Part shown: in pieces, positions 25,687-35,600 of the stretch
Layout: each line of letters starts with the position of its first letter
Position numbering within the stretch: position 1 is the stretch's first letter
Source: DATBQN01 sp963799925
Lineage (GTDB): Bacteria > Acidobacteriota > Thermoanaerobaculia > Multivoradales > UBA5704
NCBI GenBank assembly: GCA_963799925.1
Contig: CAWCYZ010000004.1
Span: 1,054,001 to 1,118,000, forward strand
Length of the DNA stretch: 64,000 nt
Direction of reading: 5' to 3'
Made by a program: the position numbers and the translations under genes
Notes under the pieces: generated by a model
Databases searched by the model: none
What the model was told of the DNA's origin: nothing
Seen by the model: only the letters and a program-made list of their open reading frames with translations

Positions 25687-27294
25687 ATGCGGCGCTACGA
25701 CGTGGTCGTCCTCGGCGGCGCCTTCAGCGGCGCCGCGGCCGCCCTCCTGCTGCGCCGCGAGCAGCCGGAGCTGTCGGTCCTCGTCGTCGAGCGGGCGGCC
25801 GCCTTCGACTCCAAGGTCGGCGAGGCGACGACCGAGATGTCGGCGATGTTCCTCACCCGCCGGCTCGCCCTCTGGGAGCACCTCGAGCTCCATCACCTGC
25901 CGAAGGAGGGCCTGCGCTACTGGTCGCAGAACGCGCGGGTCACCGGCCACGCCGACGCCAGCGAGACGGGCTCCTTCCGGCGCTCCGCGGTCACCTCGTT
26001 CCAGCTCCGCCGCGACGTCCTCGACGAGCACGTCCTGGCGAGCGCCGCCGCCGAGGGGGCCGAGCTCGCCCGCCCGGCGCGGGCGGTCGACGTCGAGGTG
26101 GGGGAGTTCGAGCACCGCGTGCGGATCGCCCACGGCCCGCGCGGCGAGGCGGGGGAGGAGACGATCTCCTGCCGCTGGCTGCTCGACGCCACCGGCCGCG
26201 CCTGTTTCCTCGGCCGCAAGCTGGGCTTGATCGAGCGCAACCGCGAGCACCCGACCGCCGCCCTCTGGGGCCGCTGGCAGGGGGTGCGCCACATCGACGA
26301 CTTCGCGGCGCGCGGCTCCCTCGACCTGGCGCGCAAGAACGTCTCGTCGCGGCGCCTGGCGACCAACCACTACGTGGGCTTCGGCTACTGGGTGTGGGTG
26401 ATCCCGCTCGGCAACGGCGAGACCTCGATCGGCATCGTCTACGACACCCGGCTGGTCGAGCTCGACTTGGGCGGCGATCGCGAGGCGACCTATCGCCGCT
26501 TCCTCGCCGCCATCCCCTCGCTCGCCGAGCTCCTCGGCGACGCCCGCCTGCGCCGCGACGACCTGCGCTGCTACACCCACCTCGCCTACTGCGCCAGCCA
26601 ATACATGGGGAAGGGCTGGGCGCTCTTGGGCGACGCGGCGGCGTTCCTCGATCCCTACTACTCGCCGGGCCTCGACCACGCCAGCTTCAGCGTCGAGGCG
26701 ACGGTCGAGATCGTCAAGGCCGAGGCGCGTGGCGAGGACGTGGCGGCGCGGACCGCGGAGCACAACGCCGCGTTCCTGCGTTCCTACCACCGCTTCTTCC
26801 GCGCCGTGTACGCCGACAAGTACTTCTACATGGGCGAGCACGACCTGATCTCGGCCGCCGTCCTGCTCGACACCGCGCAGTACTACATCTTCGTGGTGAT
26901 CCCCGCCTACCGCTTCTTCGGCCGCTTCTTCTGGCTGCCGGTCCTGGGGCCGAAGCCGGCCTTCTTCTCCTACCACCTGATGCGGATCTACAACCGCCGC
27001 TTCAAGGCGCTGGCGCTGCTGCGGCGCGAGATGGGCGAGGGCGGGAACGGCAACGACGGGCGGCGGATCAACGTCTACTTCGACCTCGACTGGGGCGCCT
27101 TCCGCATGGGCGCCCGCGGCTTCAAGCTCTGGGCCAAGGCCGAGCTCGGCGGCCTCCGCCTCGCCGCCAAGCGGGCCTTCGCCGGGCGTCCGGCGGCCGC
27201 GCCGGCAACACCGGCGATGCCGGCGACGCCAGCGCCGGGGATGCCCAGGGGCGAGCCCCACGAAGCGCCGCCGGTTCCCGACGCGCCGTCGTAA
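25687..27294 (+). CDS. FAD-dependent oxidoreductase of the flavin halogenase / geranylgeranyl-reductase-like superfamily
   Basis: 535 residues. N-terminal dinucleotide fold VVVLGGAFSGAAAALLLRR; KVGEATTEMSA near residue 52, in the place of the GES/GEA loop of flavin-dependent halogenases; YWVWVIPLGNGETSIGI contains WxWxIP, the halogenase signature; and GWALLGDAAAFLDPYYSPGL is the second FAD motif. The C-terminal third (YYIFVVIPAYRFFGRFFWLP onwards) is helical and aromatic, with a Pro/Ala-rich tail. Whether it halogenates is unclear; the lysine expected to bind hypohalous acid was not located confidently. Targets could be lipids or a small metabolite. No flavin reductase adjoins. ATG chosen at the Rossmann fold. 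An AraC regulator gene converges from downstream. Confidence 0.75.
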   Translation: MRRYDVVVLGGAFSGAAAALLLRREQPELSVLVVERAAAFDSKVGEATTEMSAMFLTRRLALWEHLELHHLPKEGLRYWSQNARVTGHADASETGSFRRSAVTSFQLRRDVLDEHVLASAAAEGAELARPARAVDVEVGEFEHRVRIAHGPRGEAGEETISCRWLLDATGRACFLGRKLGLIERNREHPTAALWGRWQGVRHIDDFAARGSLDLARKNVSSRRLATNHYVGFGYWVWVIPLGNGETSIGIVYDTRLVELDLGGDREATYRRFLAAIPSLAELLGDARLRRDDLRCYTHLAYCASQYMGKGWALLGDAAAFLDPYYSPGLDHASFSVEATVEIVKAEARGEDVAARTAEHNAAFLRSYHRFFRAVYADKYFYMGEHDLISAAVLLDTAQYYIFVVIPAYRFFGRFFWLPVLGPKPAFFSYHLMRIYNRRFKALALLRREMGEGGNGNDGRRINVYFDLDWGAFRMGARGFKLWAKAELGGLRLAAKRAFAGRPAAAPATPAMPATPAPGMPRGEPHEAPPVPDAPS

Positions 27295-27307
27295 ACGTCC
27301 GGCGGCG

Positions 27308-28210
27308 TCAGCCGCGGCGGCGAGGGGGCGCCCCCGCGGCGCCCGCCGGCCGCTCGCGCGGGCGGCGGCGCAGAGCGGCCTGGAAGGCGCCCGGCGTGGT
27401 GCCGGCGAGGCGGCGAAAGACGCGGGTCAAATGGCTCTGGTCGGCGAAGCCCGCCTCGGCGGCGAGGCCGGCGAGCCCGGCCTCCGGCTCGGCGGTCAGC
27501 CGCTCGCAGACGAAGGCCACCCGCAGCCGCCGCAGGTGCTCGCCCACGCTCTCCCCCTGGTGGCGGCGAAAGGCGCTCGACAGCTCGGACGCCTCGACGC
27601 CGATCTCGCGCGCCAGGGCCGCGAGCGTCCAGGGCTGGGCGAGCTCCTCCCGCAGGCACTCGAGGGCGCGGCCGAGCCAGGCCGGCGGCGGCTCCTCGCG
27701 GCGAATGCGGCGGCGGGCCGTCTCGCCGAGCATCTCCAGCAGCAGCCCCTCCATGACGAGGAGGGAGCAGGCGTCGGCGGCATACAGCTCGCGGTAGAGC
27801 CGCAGACCGAGCGAGTGGACCGGGCCGCCGGTGAGGAGCTGCGGCGCCGCGAGGGCGCGGCGGGCGGTGCCGTCGAGGTCGAGGCGGTCGAGCCGGCCGA
27901 GCCAGGCCGGCGACAGCTCGACGAGGAAGAGCCGTCCGCCGCGGGAGCCGAACTCGTCCCAGTGCTCGATGCCCGCCGGGTGGTACATCACCGTCGACCG
28001 CCCATAGGTGAAGTCGCGCCGCCCGCAGGCCTCGTGGTAGTCGCCCGCCAGGAGGAGCGTGTAGTTGGCGAAGAGGTGGACGTGCTCCGGCGTCCGCCGG
28101 GGCCGTGAGTGGACGACGTCCGAGAGGACCAGGTCGGCCGCCCGCACGGCTCGCCGCACGTCGCCGAAGAACTGTCCCGGCTCGAGGGGGTCCCGCTGCG
28201 CGGCGCTCAT
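27308..28210 (-). CDS. AraC-family transcriptional regulator
   Basis: 300 residues. The N-terminal half is a cupin-like sensor (HVHLFANYTLLLAGDYHEAC, MYHPAGIEHWDEF). The C-terminal 100 residues hold two helix-turn-helix units: WTLAALAREIGVEASELSSA and GLAGLAAEAGFADQSHLTRV, followed by FRRLAGTTPGAFQAAL, the standard AraC signature. The His-rich metal-like sensor and position suggest control of the divergent exported HMBD-PfpI gene (ATG 28437, 226 bp away) or of the flavoprotein. The Pro/Arg-rich tail after residue 275 is extra. A TAGTAT hexamer about 47 bases before the ATG may be its -10. Confidence 0.88.
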   Translation of the reverse strand: MSAAQRDPLEPGQFFGDVRRAVRAADLVLSDVVHSRPRRTPEHVHLFANYTLLLAGDYHEACGRRDFTYGRSTVMYHPAGIEHWDEFGSRGGRLFLVELSPAWLGRLDRLDLDGTARRALAAPQLLTGGPVHSLGLRLYRELYAADACSLLVMEGLLLEMLGETARRRIRREEPPPAWLGRALECLREELAQPWTLAALAREIGVEASELSSAFRRHQGESVGEHLRRLRVAFVCERLTAEPEAGLAGLAAEAGFADQSHLTRVFRRLAGTTPGAFQAALRRRPRERPAGAAGAPPRRRG

Positions 28211-28436
28211 GTCTGGTTGCGGCGGCAGAGGCGCTCTCCCCCGTTCGCCGCACCGGATACTACGTCTTCCCGCGGCCGAGGTTTCGCGCCCGCCCCGGCG
28301 CGGCGGGCGCGGCGGAGGACCGGCGCCGGGGAACGTTCCAGAGCCGCTCGGGCGTCCAAGACGCCGGGCGCCGGCTGGCCTTACCTTTCACTCGCGAGCG
28401 ATCGCTCGAGATCGCCGACCTCCCGGAGACCACCCC

Positions 28437-29538
28437 ATGAACCGCCGCCTGACCCTTCTCGCCGCCGTCGCGCTGTCCCTCGCCCTGCTCTCGGCCGCCC
28501 GCACCCCGGCCGCGGAGAGCCCCCGAGCCGAGTACGTCTGTCCGATGCCCGAGCACCCGCAGGTCTTCGATCATCCCGGAACCTGCCCGCTCTGCGGCAT
28601 GGGCCTGGTCCGGCGCGCCGGCCGCCACACGGTCGCGATCCTGCTGTTCGACGGCGTGCAGACCATCGACTACGCGGCGCCCTACGAAGTCTTCAGCGAC
28701 GCCGGATACCAGGTCTTCACCGTCGGCCCCACGCGCCAGCCGGTGAACACCGGCGGCCTCCAGGTCACGCCCAACTACGATTTCGCCAACGCCCCGGCCG
28801 CCGAGGTGGTGGTCTTCCCGGGCGGCGGCGTCGACACCGGCGACGCGGCGCATCGTCGACTGGGTCAAGCGCCGGAGCGCCGGCGCCAAGGTCGTGCTGT
28901 CGGTCTGCAACGGCGCCTTCTGGCTGGCCAAGACCGGCCTGCTCGACGGCCTCACCGCCACCACCGTCGCCGGCCGCATCGACGAGCTCCGCGCGGCCGC
29001 CCCGAAGGCCCGCGTGGTCCGCGACCGGCGCTGGGTCGACAACGGCAAGATCGTCACCACCGCCGGCCTCTCCTCCGGGCTCGAGGGCTCCCTCCACGTC
29101 GTCGAGAAGCTGAGCGGCGAAGCCAAGGCGAGGCAGGTCGCCCTCGACCTCGAGTACGACTGGCGGCGCGACTCCACCTGGGCCCGCGCCAGCCTCGCCG
29201 ACCGCTTCGTCGGCCGGATCTCCTTGGGCGACGGCGTCGACGGGCAGGATGTCACCTCGCTCGGCGACGCCGACCACTGGCGCTGGGAGGGCGTGCTGAC
29301 CACCCGCCTCGCCCCGCCGGCCGTCGCCGAGCGTTTCGACCGCGCCCTCGAGAAGTCCCATTGGGTCCCCGCCGGCCCCATTCAATCGTCCGCCGGCGTC
29401 TCGACCCGCCGCTGGACCTTCCGCGACGACCGGAGCCGGCCGTGGACCGCGACGCTCCGCCTGGCGCCCGGGAAATCCTCCGGCGAGCTCCATTCCACCC
29501 TCGAGTGGAAGCGGGACGGCGCCTCCGCCGCGCGATAG
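28437..29538 (+). CDS. Exported HMBD plus DJ-1/PfpI-domain protein; one-base insertion near 28850
   Basis: A signal peptide (LLAAVALSLALLSAA) is followed by a heavy-metal-binding-domain motif (YVCPMPEHPQV...GTCPLCGMGL, residues 35-59). A DJ-1/PfpI glutamine-amidotransferase-like domain follows: HTVAILLFDGVQTIDYAAPY, VVVFPGGGVDTGDAA, and VVLSVCNGAFWLAKTGLL with the nucleophile Cys. The frame changes after GDAA: GCGGCGCATCGTC should read GCGGCGATCGTC, giving IVDWVKRR and continuing to 29538. The C-terminal 150 residues (YDWRRDSTWARASLADRF onward) include a further domain I do not recognise. Probably a periplasmic metal-responsive or stress protein; enzyme activity unproven. Divergent from the AraC regulator. 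Confidence 0.75.
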
Positions 29539-29550
29539 GACCGCAACGCT

Positions 29551-29609
29551 TCGCGGCCGGGCCGGGAAACACCGCAGCCGCCAGACGAATCGAGCCCGCC
29601 CGGCCGCGA
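29551..29609. terminator. Perfect 12-bp inverted repeat between convergent genes
   Basis: TCGCGGCCGGGC (29551-29562) pairs with GCCCGGCCGCGA (29598-29609) across 35 bases. It fills the gap between the HMBD-PfpI stop and the sigma factor stop. The long loop argues against a simple Rho-independent terminator; it could also be a protein site. Confidence 0.4.
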
Positions 29610-29611
29610 AA

Positions 29612-30316
29612 TCACACTGGACAGCCGGCGCATCGGGTGTGGCCACCGCGAAACGAGCGACCGGAGGATTGCGGCGCCGGTCTCGCGCCCAAAGCCGCGC
29701 GCGAGCTGGTGCTGTTCCTGCGCCGGCCCGGTGGACGGCCGCAGGTGAGCGACGCGTCGCCGGTGAGCGCCTGTCGCAGCCAGATGCGGGCTTCGCACCA
29801 GCGGCGTTTGACGGTCGACAGCGAGACGCCGCACGCCGCCGCCGTCTCCTCGACCGTCAGACCCATGAAGCAATACAGCGCGACGATCTTGAAACGCTGC
29901 GGGTCGATCCGGCGCAAATCGAGCAGCGCGTCGTTCAAGGCTCTCCGCTCGTCGCCGGACGCGACCGGCTGGTCGGTCGCCGACTCCAAAGGGAGGTGCC
30001 GGCCCCCCCAGCCCCGTTTCATGCGCTTGCCCGCCCGCGCATGATCGGCCAAGATTTGGCGCATCAGGCAGACGACGAAATTGTAGAAATGGGCGCGGCT
30101 TTCCCAGCCAGCCGACCGCAGCGCATGGAGCCGCAGGTAGGCCTCGCTGACCAGGGCGCCGGGTTCCAGGATGTGGCCCTCCGCCTCCCGCCGCAGCAGG
30201 GATCTCGCGAGCCGGCATAGATCGCCGCAGATGAGCGGCATCAGCTCGGCCAACGCCTGCGGATCTCCCGCTGCCCAGGACCGCAGCAATTCCAGAACTT
30301 CGTCCTCAGCTATCAT
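29612..30316 (-). CDS. ECF-type RNA polymerase sigma factor
   Basis: 234 residues. Region 2 about 40-110: LEPGALVSEAYLRLHALRSA and HFYNFVVCLMRQILADHARA. Region 4 about 135-190: DLRRIDPQRFKIVALYCFMG, then LTVEETAAACGVSLSTVKRR, a clean helix-turn-helix. This matches the ECF subfamily frequent in Acidobacteriota (TIGR02999-like). The last 45 residues, after GDASLT, are Arg/Ser/Gly-rich and unlike the family. The ATG (MIAEDEVLELLRSWAAGD) is at the domain start. It is divergent from the three-gene CHAT operon with only 63 bp between starts, so it may drive or be controlled by that operon. No classical anti-sigma gene adjoins. Confidence 0.9.
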   Translation of the reverse strand: MIAEDEVLELLRSWAAGDPQALAELMPLICGDLCRLARSLLRREAEGHILEPGALVSEAYLRLHALRSAGWESRAHFYNFVVCLMRQILADHARAGKRMKRGWGGRHLPLESATDQPVASGDERRALNDALLDLRRIDPQRFKIVALYCFMGLTVEETAAACGVSLSTVKRRWCEARIWLRQALTGDASLTCGRPPGRRRNSTSSRAALGARPAPQSSGRSFRGGHTRCAGCPV

Positions 30317-30379
30317 CGTGGCGACCCCTCGCTCTTGGTTAACTGTGGCGAGTCGCGACTGGCGGATTGCGGCGGTATT

Positions 30380-31483
30380 GTGAAAACAGCAAGCGAGCGC
30401 TCCGAGTTCACACGCTTCCTGCGGAACCTCGAGCCTGACGGGCCGCTGGAGCGGGAGAACGGCGACTTCGACGAGGTCTGGACGGCCCTGCGGCGGCTGC
30501 TGGTGAGCGAATTGAAGCGACGGTCCCTGTGGTCGCTTCCTCCGGCCTGTCTGGGGATCTACGGCTGCGCCGCCTGGGCCGATCCAGACGCGGTCGAGGA
30601 GCTGGTGGCCGATTGCTTCGTCTTCACCTTCGCGGAGCGCTTCCGCAGCCTCAAGGCTCAGCTGCGGCACAAACCGAACGTCGAGGGGCTGATCCTGCGC
30701 AACGTGCGGAACTTCCTGCACGAGAGGCAGAGGCGGCACGACCCGGTGGGCTTTCGCGTCTTCACCGTGCTGCGGAGCGCGGTGCGCGGCGCGCTGTCCG
30801 CCGGCGAGCTCCAGGTGATCGCGGGAAGCACGGCCGTGCGACCCGATACCGTGCTGGCTTTTCGCCGCGGAGCTTCTCCCGAGGAGTCCGCCCGTCCCGC
30901 CGAGCTGCGCCTGCACGTCCTGGCCTGGAACGATGACTTGTTGCCTGACCTCATCACGGCGCGAGGCTGGGATGTCCGGCAGGTCACGGCGCGCCTGGAG
31001 CGGCACCTTCGAGGCCTGGCGGCCGAAGGCATCCGCGCCTTCCGTTTTCACGATCTGATCGATGCGCTGCGCCAGGACGCCCGGGCCCGCTGGCGCGCCG
31101 TGTGGCTCCACTCGCCGGAAGGGATTCCGCCCCGGCTGGAGGAGGACGGCTTCGCCGCCGTGGCCCGCCTGGTCGAGCTTCCTGGCGAGGACGAGCGCGA
31201 GAGCCTGGAGAGGCTCCTCGTCTGCCTGGAGCGGTCGATCGAGCAGGTCGCGGAACCGCCGGCGCGCTCGCGCGACTATCTTCGCCGGCTGCTGGTGTTC
31301 TTGCAGAGCCATGCCGCGGACACCCCGGAGGAGCGGGGGGCGCCAGACAGGGTGCTCCCGTCCCACCGCCAGCTCGCCCAGCTCCTGGCCATTCCGCGCG
31401 AGCGCCTGCCCGACCTCTTCCGTACACTCCGGAATCTCGCCGAGGCCTGCCGGCAGAAGATCTCCGAGGAGGAAGCGTCATGA
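30380..31483 (+). CDS. Diverged sigma-factor-like regulator, first gene of the CHAT operon
   Basis: 367 residues from GTG (a TTG 45 bases upstream is possible). I do not recognise a named family. DPDAVEELVADCFVFTFAER followed by VEGLILRNVRNFLHERQRR resembles sigma region 2 (acidic patch, then RNxxRNxLxxRxRR). The last 40 residues, HRQLAQLLAIPRERLPDLFR, look like a region-4 helix-turn-helix. About 200 residues between these have no clear match. It may be a sigma-like or DNA-binding regulator that works with the divergent ECF sigma factor. Its TGA overlaps the next ATG (ATGA), implying coupled translation. Confidence 0.65.
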   Translation: MKTASERSEFTRFLRNLEPDGPLERENGDFDEVWTALRRLLVSELKRRSLWSLPPACLGIYGCAAWADPDAVEELVADCFVFTFAERFRSLKAQLRHKPNVEGLILRNVRNFLHERQRRHDPVGFRVFTVLRSAVRGALSAGELQVIAGSTAVRPDTVLAFRRGASPEESARPAELRLHVLAWNDDLLPDLITARGWDVRQVTARLERHLRGLAAEGIRAFRFHDLIDALRQDARARWRAVWLHSPEGIPPRLEEDGFAAVARLVELPGEDERESLERLLVCLERSIEQVAEPPARSRDYLRRLLVFLQSHAADTPEERGAPDRVLPSHRQLAQLLAIPRERLPDLFRTLRNLAEACRQKISEEEAS

Positions 31484-32604
31484 AGCCGAGAGATCCGAAG
31501 GTGCGCAGCCGGGAAGCGCTCCGGAAAGCCATGGACCGCTACGGACAGGAGCGCGCCCGGGCGGCGGCGCGCGGGCCGGAGCCCTGGCCGGGCGACCTGT
31601 ACGTGCTGGCCGAGACCGCCGGCTTTCCCGTCGAGTGGCTGGTGGTCGAGCGGAGACCGGGCCGTTGCCGGCTGGTGGCTGCGGACACCAACCCGATCCT
31701 CGGCAGCTCCGACGTGCCGGTCCCCGCGGAGCTCGAGGGTGGGCCGCTCGCCGTGCGCTGTGCCATGAGCCTCGAGGTCGGTGTCGAGACCGTGCGGCGG
31801 GGAGAGCGCACCGGCACCGTGGCTGCGGAGATCCTCGAGCCGGTGCGCCGCCGGCTGCAGGAGGTCGCCGCCGGATCGCTCGCCCCCCGGGCGGGCGCCG
31901 GCGAAGAGCCCGAACCCGGCCTCGATCACTGGTTCGACGAGGTGCTGGCGCCCGCCCGCGCCGCTCTCCTTCCCCCGCGCCTCGCAGCGACCGGGCCGCC
32001 GCGCCGCTTCGGCCGCCTCGCCGCCGGGGCGGCCTTCCTCCTCCTGCTGGTGGCTCTGGGGGGCGTCTCGGCGCTGGCCTGGCGGTCTCAGCGGCGGGAG
32101 CAGCAGGCGCTGCGGGATGTCGAGCGCCTGGTTGAGGAGCGCCGGGAGCTGGAGGCGGCGCACCAACGGCAGCTCGCGGTTCTGCGGCAAGCCCAGACCC
32201 GGCGTCCTCCCGTGCCGCCGCCCCCCGCCCGCGAGCCGCTCCGGCCGCTGGCAAACCCGCTGGTCAACCTTGCCTACGCCAGCTTCTACCCGGGCGAGAC
32301 GCGCGGCACTCAGCGGGAGATCGCAGTGCCGGCCGAGTCGACGTACCTCTTCCTGCAGTTCTATGTCGGCCAGGAACCCTGCAAGGAATACGGGCTGGAG
32401 ATCACACCCGGCGGCGCTCCCGCGGCCGCCCTGACCGTGCGAGGGCTGCGGCCGCTGTCCGGCCGGGACCAGGAAGTGAGCGTGGCGGTCCCCCGGGCGC
32501 AGTTGCCGGACGGCTCCTATCAGCTCCGGCTCTATGGCGTCTGCGAAGGCGAGCGGCGCGAGGTGGGTGCTTATGAAGCCCGCCTGAAGGAGGACGCGGG
32601 GTGA
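31480..32604 (+). CDS. Single-pass membrane protein between the sigma-like and CHAT genes
   Basis: 374 residues, no family recognised. Residues 1-175 are soluble (DLYVLAETAGFPVEWLVVER, then RCAMSLEVGVETVRRGERTG). One transmembrane helix is near 180-202 (AAGAAFLLLLVALGGVSALA). A charged, probably coiled stretch follows (LVEERRELEAAHQRQLAVLR), then a Pro-rich hinge and a beta-rich outer domain (STYLFLQFYVGQEPCKEYGL). With the N-terminus inside, the topology is that of a membrane signal transducer or anti-sigma-like protein linking the cytoplasmic sigma-like protein to the secreted CHAT protease. This is inference from layout. Overlaps both neighbours by 4 bases. Confidence 0.65.
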   Translation: MKPRDPKVRSREALRKAMDRYGQERARAAARGPEPWPGDLYVLAETAGFPVEWLVVERRPGRCRLVAADTNPILGSSDVPVPAELEGGPLAVRCAMSLEVGVETVRRGERTGTVAAEILEPVRRRLQEVAAGSLAPRAGAGEEPEPGLDHWFDEVLAPARAALLPPRLAATGPPRRFGRLAAGAAFLLLLVALGGVSALAWRSQRREQQALRDVERLVEERRELEAAHQRQLAVLRQAQTRRPPVPPPPAREPLRPLANPLVNLAYASFYPGETRGTQREIAVPAESTYLFLQFYVGQEPCKEYGLEITPGGAPAAALTVRGLRPLSGRDQEVSVAVPRAQLPDGSYQLRLYGVCEGERREVGAYEARLKEDAG

Positions 32605-35600
32605 GGCTTCATCCGTTGCGAGCCTGGGGGCTCTGGCTGACCTTGGTTCTCTTCCTGCCTTCCCTCCTGAGCGCACAGGGTGTCGTGGTCGAGACCGTGG
32701 CCGCGGCGTCGGCGCTGGAGAAGGCCGGAGCACGGGAAGGAGACGTCTTCCGTGCCTGGACGCGGCTGGCCAATCCCCCTATCCATCCCGAACCAGCCTC
32801 GGGGACGCTTCAGTCACCGTTCGACTGGCAATGGCTGGAGATCGAGCAGGCGCCGCGAGGCCCCGTCGAGCTTCGCGGCGAGCGGCACGGAGAGCCGCTC
32901 GTCATCCAGGTGCCGGTCGGGCTGTGGGCGGCCGAGGTGCGTCCCGTGCTGCCCGCCGAGCTCGAGGACCTCTACAAGGCGCGGCAAGGAGCTCGTGGAC
33001 AAGGAGCAGGTCGAGGATGGAACCACCTGGTGGCGGCAGTTGGCGGAGCGTGCGGGAGACGGCGCGGGCTGGCGTCTGCAAACCTGGATGTGGTTGCGCA
33101 TCGGCGTCGCCTGGGACAGGGCGGCGGGCTTCAAGCAGGCCGAGACGGCGTACAAGGCGGCACTGCGGAAGAGCCGGGATCCCCTCTCGCGGATCACGGT
33201 ATTGGACGCCATGGGCGGAAGCTTCGAGAATCAGCAACGTCTCGTTGAGGCCGAGGCCAGTCACCGCTCCTCCTTCGATCTCAAGGAGGCCACTTGGGGG
33301 GAGAGCTTGCAGTTGGCCCGCAGCAGGAACAACCTGGGCTGGATTTCCTATCTGCGGAGCCGTCTGGCAGCGGCTCGCGAGCAACGCGATCAACTGGCGG
33401 CAGTGGCCCATGAGCAGATCGAAGGGGCTCTGGCCATTCAGGAAAGGTTGGCTCCCGGAGGGGTCGCAGCGGCCAGAAGCCTCAACGACCTCGGATCGAT
33501 CGCTCTCCAGCAAGGAGATCCGAACAGGGCGGAGATGTACTTCGACAAATCCCTCTCGATCAGCGTGCTCCTGCAGCCTGTCGGCCCGGGCATGGCTGCG
33601 ACCCTGCTCAACCTCGGCAAGTTGGCTCTCTTGAACGGAGATCTCGAAAAGTCTCAGGCTTTGACTCAGCAAGCCTCGTCGGTGATGGAGCAGGCCACGT
33701 CTCCAAGCCCCTTGATGGCGAGCAGCCTGAAAGACCTGGGAGATCTGGCCATGATGCGCGGAGATCTGATCGGGGCAGAGGACTATTTCCGGAGAGCCAT
33801 GGTGCTTCAGTCGAAGCTGGCGTCGGAAGGCCTGACTGTGTCATTTACGATGGACAGCCTCGGTCTGACAGCTCTTCTGCGGGTCGATCTGGACTCGGCG
33901 CAGGAATACTTCGAAGGATCGTTGCAGCGTCGCTTGCGATTTGCCCCGGGAAGCCCGTTGGTCGCCCTGAGCTTGAGCTTTCTGGGCATGGTAGCCAAGG
34001 AACGCGGCGATCTCGGATTGGCAGAGCACTATTTCCGGGAGTCGTTGGCGCTCTACGAGCAAACCGCGCAGGAAGGTCCGGTCGAGCTAGCTTTGATGAG
34101 CCTGGGTGAAATCGCTCAGCAACGTGGGGACCTGGCGGCGGCTGAGAGTTATTGTTACCGCCTCTTGCAAGGCAAGCAGTTGAAGGCGAGAAGGCCAGTC
34201 CTTTACTCCTTGGGGGAGATTGCCCGCCAGCTCGGTCATCTGAAAGAAGCCGAGAGCTATTTGCGGGAATACCTGGGCGGCGACGGCAAATCGCCGTGGG
34301 CAGACTGGGGACTCCCAAGTGTGTTCCAGTCCTTGGCAAACGTTCTTCGCCAGACGGGCCGGTTGCAAGAGGCAGCCCAGTACGCGGATCTCTCGATCCA
34401 GGCACTCGAAGCACAGATCGACAAGCTCGGGGGCTCCCAGGAGGCGAAGGGCAAGTTCCGCGGGCGGAGCGGCGACATCTATCGCGATGCGCTGCGCCTG
34501 CAGTTGGAGATGGGCCGTCCACAGGAGGCCTTCCACCTTCTGGAACGATTTCGGGCTCAGGCCTTCTTGATCCTGCTGGCGGAACGGGACCTCACCTTTG
34601 CGGCCGATCTCCCTCCCGAGCTCGATCAGGAGCGCCGCCGGCTGGCTTTCTCGTACGATCGCAATCAACTGCAGCTCACCGCGCTCGAGGCGGAAAAAGA
34701 CCGAGAGGCGATCGGGGCGCTCCAACGTCAGCAGGTCCAACTGCGCCGGCGGCGCGACGAGATCGCCGCCGAGATGCGCCGGATCTCTCCCCGGCTGGCC
34801 GCCCTGCAATATCCCCAGGCCCTGACCTTCGAGCAGGTGCGGGAGGCGCTCGACCCGGGCACCGTGATGCTGTCCTACAGCGCGGGCAAGGAGCAGAGCT
34901 ACCTGTTCATCGTCACCCCGGGGCGCGAGCTCCAGGTCGAGACCCTCAAGGTCGGGCGAGAGGCCCTCGAGAAAGACGTCGACCGCTTCCGTCGGCTCGT
35001 CGACCAGACCCGGACCGGCTCGGCTCTCGGCGCGCAGGGTCTGGACTGGTTCAGCCGCAGGCTCTACCACCTGCTGGTCGAGCCGGCAGAGCCGTGGATC
35101 GCGGCGGGGAAGCGAATCGTGCTCGTCCCGGACGGCCCCCTGCACCTGCTGCCCTTTGCCGCCTTGACCCGGAAGGATGGGCGGCACCTGGTGGAATGGA
35201 AGCCGCTGTCCACGGTCCTGTCAGGCACCGTCTTCGCCGAGCTGAAGAAGCAACGGCGCGATGCGGTGGCCGAGGCTCAAACCTCCTCCCTTCAGTGGGT
35301 GGCCTTCGGCGATCCCTGGTTCCCGCCGCGGCTGGCCCAGGGCCGGCCCGAGGATCTCCGTGACACCCGTCTGCGCTCCCTCTCCACCCGCGGGCAGCTG
35401 CGGTGGAAGCGCCTGCCCGAGAGCCGCCGGGAGGTCGAAGAGATCGCCGCGCTGTTTCCCGCCGACCGCCGCCGGACCTACCTCGATCGCGAAGCCTCCG
35501 AAGAGCGCGCCAAGGCGGTGGGGAGGGACGCGCGGATCGTCCACTTCGCCACCCACGCCTACGTGGACGACCGTTCGCCGTTCGATTCGGGGCTGGTGCT

